Origin: Polyporus tsugae
Taxonomy: Eukaryota; Basidiomycota; Agaricomycetes; Polyporales; Polyporaceae
NCBI GenBank assembly: GCA_024305745.1
Contig: JAHRBS010000007.1
Location: forward strand, 1,054,001 to 1,118,000
Reading direction: 5' to 3'
DNA: 64,000 bases
Part shown: one piece after another, positions 56,279 through 64,000 of the stretch
How the letters are laid out: every line of letters starts with the position of its first letter
Position numbering within the stretch: the stretch's first letter is position 1
The notes under the pieces: generated by a model
Seen by the model: the letters and a program-made list of their open reading frames with translations, nothing else
Told to the model about the DNA's origin: nothing
Database searches by the model: none
Made by a program: the position numbers and the translations under genes

Positions 56279-57090
56279 TCAGTAGTACAACGTCTGCACG
56301 GTATCAATTGTATCGATGTCTGCAATCTTGTGAAGCTGGTTAGAAAGCTCGACTGCTTTCGCTGTAGCTTCAAACCACAGGGCTTGGGCCTACGGCGCGG
56401 AATGTCAATCATTTGGCCAGCAACTTGAAGCACATATGATTCACAGAAAGTCTCACCTGGTCGCTTGGCCACCCGAGTAGAAAAATCACTGTGTGGTCAT
56501 TCTCGACAATTCGCCCAGAGGTGGCTAGCACAGGGGAGATTGGCGACTTGTCTGCGTTGGCAAGATCGACGAGCTGATTCAGGACAGATTCCAGCTCGTC
56601 GATCGTCCTTCCAGGATGCAGCGAACATGTCGCTACTTCGAGGACTGGGGCTTCGAGGGCTGCGTAGGGTTCAGCCGACGTCTTTATATGGATCATCGTG
56701 ATACGGGCCAAGTCGAACATGACCGTGATGGCGTCGAGCATGGGCTGGTACTCAGCCTTGTTGCTCATGAACTTCTGGTGGTGCTCGAGCGTCTCCCACA
56801 CTGGAGAGCAGACACAGACGCGTGAGAACGTGGGGATGTGAAAGTGTAGAATTGACAGACCATAGAAGCCGTACGCGATGGTACTGTCCTCGCTTTTCAC
56901 GCCATAATACGCCCTATGAAAGCGACGTTGTGGTCAGAACCGACGCTATGAGCACAATGGAGACCGCTTACTTGATGGCACCCTGCTGCTTCAAGATACG
57001 GTCGTAGGATGGTTTCACGAGCGTGGGGTCCGCGGGATTCGTTTGGAATGACTGTGGGGCGGGGCCGAAGACGAGCTCAGTGATTGGCAT
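56279..57090 (-). CDS. Dimeric alpha/beta-barrel (ABM/EthD-like) protein
   Basis: Four exons (57090-56972, 56913-56861, 56800-56457, 56389-56279) give 208 residues. The N-terminal half carries MPITELVFGPAPQSF, YDRILKQQGAI, KAYYGVKSEDSTIAYGFY and WETLEHHQKFM, the layout of the antibiotic-biosynthesis-monooxygenase-like ferredoxin fold (short beta-alpha-beta units with a W/H motif after the central strand). A second weaker unit follows (VLEVATCSLHPGRTIDELES, NDHTVIFLLGWPSDQ, LWFEATAKAVELSNQL). Such small proteins are often unassigned in fungi; substrate and heme or cofactor binding cannot be told. No signal peptide. Confidence 0.6.
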
Positions 57091-58448
57091 ACTACAGAAC
57101 CGGGGCCCAAGTTGTGGTCCACAGGGTGAGAACTGGGGGGTAAAGAGAGGAACCGGGGGGTCGTCGTGGTCGTTCCTCGTACAGTCGGTCGGACATGCCC
57201 TTTCCCATTGTATCCTAGATACTCCGACGTGAGAATGCAAGCTGATCTCAAGGAGAACAGATTCCCCACTGATCGGCCGGAAGGAGCTGAGCTAAATCGG
57301 GGTTCGATCGAGGCGTCTGGAATACAACACTGATTGAGAGTTTCGGGACCAGCGGGGCACATCCACGCGCTGTGGTTCACTACATACCCCCATGAGACTA
57401 ACCCCATGAAGAGGCCGCGCAGTTATCACCGCGGTGGTGGCATTCAAGCCGTCATTAAAGGTGTCTCGCCATCAGGGGAAGAATCTCCCAACCAATGTTG
57501 GTCGCTGCGATCTCGGAGATGATCTCATCTGAAGCAGACTGGTCAATGATGACTCCATGTACATATATTGTAAATTTCTTCTAGGTGACTGACCTCGTAT
57601 TCAGAACCTTATTTGCGATGACACTACTATACCACTATCGACAACTTGAAGCCGGTAGGTAACACCTGAAAGGTAACTTTGCTGACGACCTTCAGGCAAT
57701 TACGAGGCCCTGAAGGAGTTCTTGATCTTTCTCATGAAGCTGAAGCAAATATTTATTGGGATCAATCATTTGTCATGTCCGGAGACTCCGAGCGATGCGC
57801 ACCTTGGCCGTCACTGGTCAGTATACTGATATTTAACGCCTCCGATCTTGAAACGATGAACAGGACGTCAATCAGAAAACAAACTACCACACCATTCTGG
57901 GCTTGGTGGCTTATCTTCTTGCTTATGCAGAATGATCTCAGGATGAACTAGGTGGCATATTAACACCACCAAGTTCAACGCCCAAGAGAACAGTCTTCGG
58001 AGAGCGCATGACACAGAAGTTCCTGACATACAGAATTTGTTCAACGTGCGTACCTTGCTTGCGAGTCAGTAGATGTCAAACTGTTAGTAAAGAGACAATG
58101 ACTCGGCGACTGACATACATACTATAGCTTAGGCTATAGCCAGTCGTCGAAGTTGGCGATCAAATCGTGCTGGGCGCCTCGTAGACCAGCCAAAGTTCAA
58201 TGGCCATTGGCCTCATCTTTGAGCCACCGCATATATGTACCTGGAAATTTGGCCATGGCCGCTAAAATGCTTGCAATCGGATCGTCGAGACTTTGAGGAA
58301 ATAGGAAGAAATCGACGCCCGATGTGTGGTTGAGCACAAGGCGGTTGTGGTAGCGGCGGACGCTTGACCTCCGACGTCGTCGACGTCGACGAGCCTGCAG
58401 ACGATCTCTCTCGCGCTCGATCACCACTAGCGGCGCATGCTTGGTTGA
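57091..58448. other. Divergent intergenic region, no supported gene
   Basis: About 1.36 kb between the ABM-like gene and PAN2. A 7-bp-stem palindrome lies at 58122-58139. Short frames (for example around 57679-57951) have no motif support. Confidence 0.5.
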
Positions 58449-61400
58449 ATGTCGACGACGTACCACCAGATCCCCCCGCTTGTCTACCAGAGGGATATCT
58501 TGCCGCAACCGATCACTGCACTCTCCTTTGACCCTGTCTCTGACATCCTCTGGTCTGGCACGAACTCTGGCCATGTCTGCGCAAACTACACGCCTCAAGG
58601 GCTCAGGGGAGTTCACTATCCCGTAGGGGGCCACCTCGCCGTGAAGAAGATCCTCGCGACGGACTCTAATGTCATCGCCTCGGGAGTCGCGAGCGATGGC
58701 ATCGGAGCGTGGGGCAAGGGAGGAGTCAACAACTGGTATTTCAAGTGAGCTGTTCATTTTGTTTGTGCGTATGCTACAAAACTAGACCTAGCAACAGGGC
58801 GGGTGGTCACATAACCACGTTTTCGAACAAGGCGTCGAACGCGTCGACCATCGCGCTCTCGACGGCTGCCTCGGAGTTGATCCTTCTGAACACGCAGACG
58901 GGGTCGGTGGTTCGAAGATCCTCGGTGCCCTCTATCCTGACGCACCTCCACTTCACCGCGTCCCAAACTTACTTTGTTTCTGGAGATGCAGATGGTTGGA
59001 TCCGACTGCATGACCCGCGAGATGTGACCGCTCGTTCCTATGGGTCGAGCACCGTCAAAGCACATCTCAGTGGCATCCAGGGCATCGAGACCACCTCTAC
59101 GCTCTTGTATACAATCGGTCTCGGTGTTCGGTGAGAATTTACCCCTCTCCCTTACCCACACGACCCTTATACTTACTTGCATCTGACAGGCAAGGGCGTC
59201 CATACCCTGACCCTCTCGTGAAGGTCTACGACTTGCGAAACCTCAAGGCCCTCCCTCCTATCCCTTTCTCCGCTGGTCCTTCATTCATCACGCGGTTCTC
59301 AAACCGTCCCTCGACGCTCGCGATCACTTCGAACCAAGGCCTGGTTCAGATCGTGGACACCACCAACCCGAACGCCAACGAGTTCTACCAGCTGGATGCG
59401 CCGTCGTTCATCAGTTCCGTCGCGGTGTCCCCCTCCGCGGCGTACATGGCATTCGGAGACGCAGAGGGCGCCATTCACCTGCTATCCGCTGCGGACGAGG
59501 ACGCGATGTTGCCGTTCAACGGATTCGACGGGAAGCCGATCGACTGGCCCGATAGCCCTGAGCCACTCCCCGAGATTACCTGGACGGACACAACGTACGT
59601 ACGATGCGCGCCGCCGTTTATGCCCAGCTGAGAATCTTTGCAGTCCGTTGAACGCGGTTGGGATGGCGCACTACAAGCACCTCCTGCTTTCGTCCTGGAC
59701 GAACGACTTTGTGCCCACGAACACGTATTTCCCGCCGCTGCCGAAGATCCCGGCGCAGGTATTGGGTTCGATCAAGGTCAACGACACGATCGCCTACGCA
59801 GCGCTGCCGAAGGAGCTGAGGGGCAGACGGAACGTCGTCGCAACTGCACCGCGGAAGCCGGGCGGGAGGTTCAGGAGTGGCAAGTCGCGGTATAACGATG
59901 TGAGTCTGGTCGAGTAATCCGGCAAGCGAAAACGCTAATCATACGCATATAGTCAGAACCTGTTACGCCGACGTTTGAGTACCAGCCCGACGTCATTCCG
60001 AAGTCATATGGCAAGGTCGAGATTGAATACTCGAAGTTCGGCGTCGAGGACTTCGACTTTGGTTTCTATAACAGGACGCCGTTTAGTGGCCTGGAGACGC
60101 ACATCCTCAATTCGTACACGAATCCGTTGGTCCAAGTGATGCATTATACGATGCCCATCCGACGCTTGGCCAAGTCGCACATCACGACGGACTGCCCTCG
60201 CGAGCACTGTCTCCTCTGTGAGTTAGGGTTCGTGACGCGCATGCTCGAAGACGCGCGGGGCACGAACTGCCAGTCCAGCAACTTCTGCAAGACCGTCGGC
60301 GTGCTGGCGCAGAGTGAGTCTATCATGCCTCCACGCAAGAGTTGAGCACGTCGCTGACGTTTGGATGCAGTGAACAACAACATAGAGCTGATGGACTACG
60401 GCCGAGAAAGCGCGGAGCTGAACTACGCGCACATGATCCAGCTCTTCCACCGCTTCCTCGTTGACCACCTCAGCTCGGAAGGCAACTCGTTCCCGCACAA
60501 CCCCAGCCTGCTGCCGAACGCGGGCCCGGTGGACCTCCTCTCTCCCGCGCCGGCGCCTATCACGCAGCTGCTTGGGATCGACGCGAAGAACATCATCGTC
60601 TGCTCTTCATGCCATGCCGTGCGCGAGAAGGAGAACATGACACACCTGGTGGATATGACCTACCCCGTGCGGAAGCCGGCAAGCAACGACCCCGTGCAGG
60701 AGACAGACTTTGCGTCGATCGTGCGCAACTCGCTCCTCCGCCAGACGACGCACAAAGCAACCTGTCAGACGTGCAAGCAGTTCGCAACGTTCGAGTCGCG
60801 GCGTTCGATCCGGTCGCGGGACCTGCCGCCGCTGCTGGCGGTGAACGCGGGAGTGCACGGGGAGGAGACGCACAAGTTCTGGCGGGACCAGCGGAAGCAG
60901 ACTTTCCTGCGGCCGCGGATCGAGCTGCGGGGCCAGATCGAGGGCATGGACGACCCGGAGACGGTCGTGTATGAGCTGAGGGCGATGGTCGCGCAGGTCG
61001 TCACGAAGGATGCACACTCCCACTTGGTGGCGGTAGTCAAAGGTGAGCTGAACGCCTTCGCTCTGTGCGATGAGTATGATCTTGACTTGCGGTCGCAGTG
61101 CCCGAAGCTGAGGAGTCGGACCCGGAGCCGTGGTTCATCTTCAATGACTTCATGGTGCAGAACATTACCGAGGGAGAGGCGCTGAGTATCCCGTCCAGCT
61201 GGAAGGTGAGCCACAACGTATTTAGGTATAACGCGAGGCTAACGTGAGCCACGGTCTAGGTGCCTGCCATCCTTTACCTAGAGCGCGTCGACGTATGTCA
61301 ACGCCTCGACTTCAGTGGGCTGCCGGACAAGATGGACCCCTCTATTCTATGCCGAGACACTAACATTGCCATGTACGTCCCCGATGATTCGCCTAGCCCA

Positions 61401-62555
61401 CCATACGTTCTGGTTTTGATGACTTTGCCTTCCTTGCAGGAATCGCGACCATCGTGTGATCAAGCACGAGCCCCTCCGGTTCGAAGAGCTCCCCAAGCCC
61501 GGCACGCTCATCGCCATCGATGCAGAATTCGTGTCCATGCAGCAAGAGGAGACGGAGTACCGCTCCGACGGCACGAAGAAGGTCATCCGTCCCGCGAGAC
61601 TGTCGCTCGCGCGTGTGTCTGTGCTGCGGGGCAACGGATCGAAGGAGGGGGTGCCTTTCATCGACGACCACATCCACACGAGCGAGATCATCGTGGACTA
61701 CCTGACAGAATTCTCTGGGATCAACTGTGAGCCTTCGTTTACACGCTAACGTTCAAACGTTTGAGGCTAACGGCCCGACAGATGGGGACTTGGACCCGAC
61801 CTTGTCTCGGTACACGGTGACGCCGCTGAAGGTGGTGTACAAGAAGCTTCGCTTGCTCGTCGACAGCGGATGCATTTTTATTGGACATGGGCTGTCGAAG
61901 GATTTCCGGATCATCAGTGTGTATTCGCAATACAGAAATGCCTCGGACATCAACTCACATTCTCGTTCCGTGTTCTAGACATCTTCGTGCCGCCGGAACA
62001 AGTCATCGACACCGTCGACTTGTACTATCTCGAGAACCGCCAACGGCGACTGTCGCTGCGCTTCCTGACATGGTTCGTCCTCAAGGAAAACATCCAGACG
62101 GACACGCACGACTCGATCGAGGATGCGCTTTCGGCGCTGAAACTGTACAAGGTCCACCTGCAGCTCGAGGCGGAGGGCACGTTCGACAACAAGCTCCAGG
62201 AGCTTTACCGCGAAGGACGCCAATACGTGAGTTTCCCGCTGTCGCTATCTATCTTGCATCCGGCGCAGACATATTCACTCACTGTATCCTCCGATTGTAG
62301 AACTTCAAGCCACCTGCGCTCCCAGACACTCAGCAGACGGCTTCGCCCCCGCCGCCATCCGGGACCGGGACCCCGATCCCTCACATAGGAATAGGCCGTG
62401 GCGGATTCCTGTCTCAGCAGCGGTTTAATGTAATGGGCGGTGGTGGTCAATACCCGCTCAACGCTGTCGCCACGCCGCCGTTCTTCCCTGGCTCTGGCTC
62501 TGGATCCAGTCCCAATCCCAACTTCAGCATCAATCAAAACTGGCGGATGAGGTAG
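58449..62555 (+). CDS. PAN2: PAN2, catalytic subunit of the PAN2-PAN3 deadenylase
   Basis: Twelve exons (58449-58744, 58798-59130, 59190-59594, 59644-59899, 59953-60313, 60371-61042, 61099-61205, 61260-61372, 61440-61726, 61782-61916, 61979-62226, 62301-62555) close in phase to 1,155 residues. The N-terminal WD40 propeller (PPLVYQRDILPQPITALSFD; YFVSGDADGWIRLHDPRD; GRPYPDPLVKVYDLRN) is followed by a ubiquitin-hydrolase-like pseudo-domain (NSYTNPLVQVMHYTMPIRRL, LLCELGFVTRMLEDA, ARGTNCQSSNFCKTVG, AELNYAHMIQLFHRFLVDHL) and a DEDDh exonuclease: D875 and E877 in LIAIDAEFV, D984 in GHGLSKDF, H1032 and D1037 in THDSIED. All acidic residues and the general-base histidine are intact, so activity is expected. 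The protein trims poly(A) tails in the cytoplasm. Tail of about 85 residues is Gly/Pro-rich. Confidence 0.96.
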
Positions 62556-62753
62556 CGATGGGCACATTTGGGATGTACGAGTTGAGAGAAGATGCGAGAA
62601 GGATTGTAGCAATGGTCACTCTGTGTATTCAGTAGAATTGGTTGTATCGTCGCATTGTTTTCGGAATCCAAGCTCACGAATCGGCAGTTGTCTTGGAATG
62701 CAGGTGGAATGCTACGGGGAATGACAAGCAGACGCAAAAATACACTAAATACA

Positions 62754-64000
62754 TCATTTGCGAGTGCTTTTCGACGACGCCCTCTTCTTTGCCGCCTTGA
62801 CCTCTTTGTCAAACCGTGTACGCTTCCTCTGCCTCGGCCCATCGTCACCCAGGTCATCGAAGGAGTCCTCGCGCGACCTCGCCCTGGACCTTGCAAGCAC
62901 GCTCTCCTTCTTGCCCCGCTGCCGCAGCTCCTCGTATCCATCCCCAACGACACCCCGCCTGCTCCGCCCAACCGACCTGAGGATGTCCCCAAACTCGTCC
63001 TCCAGCCCAACGCCCGGCACGCGCCTGCGACTGCCCGACGCCATGCCCGTCCCGCCCAACGCGATGTCCGCCTCGTCCAGTGTCCGCCGCTGCGCATCCT
63101 TCTTCTTCATCACGAGTCGCGTGAAGTTCTCCTCCTCGAACTCGGACATGCGCTTCAGCTCGCGCGCACGGGAAGAGCTCAGTGCGAGCGTCCCGCCGAG
63201 CCCGGACGTCGACTCCGTGTACGGCTTCGACGGGTCGAGGTGCGCGAGGCTCGCAAGCGCGGAGGGGACCGGCGCGCGACGCGCGGCCTTGTCCTTGTCC
63301 TTGTCCTTCTTGTGCGGCTCGGTGTAGGGCATCGGCGCGAGCTTGGGCGGGCGGTAGGTCCCGCGGCGCCCGCCGGTGGGCGCGTCCTCGCCCTCGCCGT
63401 CGGATGCGGAGCCTTCGGCGGCGTCCATGAGGGCTTGGGGGTTGGGGCGGAACGCGAGGGGGTCTGGGTGGTGGATGTGGGGATGAGGAAGGGGGACGGG
63501 GAGGAAGAGAGGGTTCATAGAATGGGACGCACCGTTGGCAATATCCTTCTCTGCGGAGGAGCTCTCGTCGGCGATGCGGAGGAGCTTGTCGATTTGGTAC
63601 TTCATGCGGCCTTCGAGCACCTTGACCTTGTCGAGAACGACGCGCGCCTCGATCGTCGCGTCGACGCGGTCCCCGGCGCCGTCGCCGCGGGGGGCGCGGT
63701 CCTTCGCGCTAAAGGGGGCTTGCGGGGCGGAGCGCTCTGCAAGGGAGTGGCCGATGGCGCGGCGGGCGGTGATGAGGCTGAGGGACTGGAGGTAGGAGAG
63801 CATGAGGTGGTGTTTGAGCGAGAGCAGGGAGATGCCCTCTCGTGTGTCGAGGTGGGACGTGGTGCTCTGCCTGAATGGTGGCACGCGCGATGCAGTCAGG
63901 AAACCGTTGGCAAGCAAAGATGGGCCGAACGTACTTTTCTCGGAGAGACTTCACTATGTCCTTGGCAGAGGACATGCTGACCCGCATCTGATCAAGCAAG
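62754..64000 (-). CDS. LCP5: LCP5/neuroguidin (Sas10/Utp3/C1D family), 5' end outside the window
   Basis: Small-subunit processome protein for 18S rRNA maturation. Exons: 64000 (open) to 63935, 63870-63533 and 63463-62754. The visible part starts LLDQMRVSMSSAKDIVKSLR and continues THLDTREGISLL-like sequence (HLDTREGISLLSLKHHLMLS), the core Sas10/C1D helix pair, then VLEGRMKYQIDKLLR. The intron at 63464-63532 joins the helix region to DPLAFRPNPQALMD, a hallmark phrase of neuroguidin/LCP5. A later block YRPPKLAPMPYTEP and a basic tail with EFGDILRSVG and KRTRFDKEVKAAKKRASSKS (nucleolar) complete the family pattern. The gene converges with PAN2, with under 200 bp between stop codons. Confidence 0.88.

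Noticed and set aside
58122..58139. Short palindrome CTATAGC-TTAG-GCTATAG
   Set aside because: Seven-bp stem only; expected occasionally by chance in 64 kb and no linked feature.
58880..58910. tRNA-like GGTTCGAA word
   Set aside because: Lies in a PAN2 exon and has no cloverleaf around it. No other tRNA candidate was seen.
62655..63980. A 441-codon plus-strand open frame opposite LCP5
   Set aside because: It is the antisense shadow of the LCP5 exons and runs unbroken across that gene's introns. Its composition (Ala/Arg/Val-rich) is what antisense of GC-rich codons gives; no motif.

Overview
The window is nuclear DNA of a basidiomycete fungus, most likely an Agaricomycete such as a wood-decaying polypore. 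Genes are GC-rich, closely packed on both strands, and split by many introns of about 50-60 nt with GT(A/G)NGT donors. Several families are typical of Agaricomycetes: DUF6593, MYND-finger proteins, BTB-like proteins, a class I hydrophobin and an expanded F-box family. All exon structures were worked out by hand from splice motifs, reading phase and family resemblance. I saw no rRNA, tRNA or CRISPR.

Layout. 1-4.1 kb: an edge fragment (possibly a fungal FunK1-type kinase N-terminus), a MYND-finger gene with a frame break, and a DUF6593 gene. 4.5-12.9 kb: housekeeping block with cytosolic tryptophanyl-tRNA synthetase, TATA-binding protein, a conserved protein of unknown function, NTF2 and a LOG-type phosphoribohydrolase. 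13-18.6 kb: a secreted-type PI-PLC-like phosphodiesterase, an F-box protein and a GH88-type unsaturated glucuronyl hydrolase. 19.6-22 kb: Mediator subunit MED1. 22.1-25.5 kb: two tandem BTB-like paralogues. 25.7-27.9 kb: a DUF3632 gene cut by a 5'-truncated LINE retroelement. 28.2-44.7 kb: accessory-rich stretch with four members of one F-box family (one frame-broken, one dead, two in a tandem segmental duplication), a 7-TM protein, RAD18, a damaged hydrophobin gene, a separate F-box/LRR gene and a TIR element. 44.9-64 kb: a two-domain cupredoxin GPI protein, a T5orf172-domain protein, PDCD5, NOT4, a dimeric alpha/beta-barrel protein, PAN2 and LCP5/neuroguidin (cut by the right edge).

How it fits together. 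Core expression genes (TBP, MED1, NTF2, TrpRS, NOT4, PAN2, LCP5) are interleaved with fast-evolving accessory genes. NOT4 (CCR4-NOT) and PAN2 (PAN2-PAN3), both linked to mRNA deadenylation, lie on the same strand about 2.4 kb apart with only one small gene, on the other strand, between them. Decay is concentrated at 25-44 kb, where transposon insertion, duplication, frameshift and exonisation can all be read directly. The strongest finds are the LINE insertion with a perfect 9-bp target duplication (its removal restores an exact reading frame), the 27-bp-TIR element that now supplies the C-terminus of an F-box gene, and a small frameshifting deletion in the cysteine motif of the hydrophobin.
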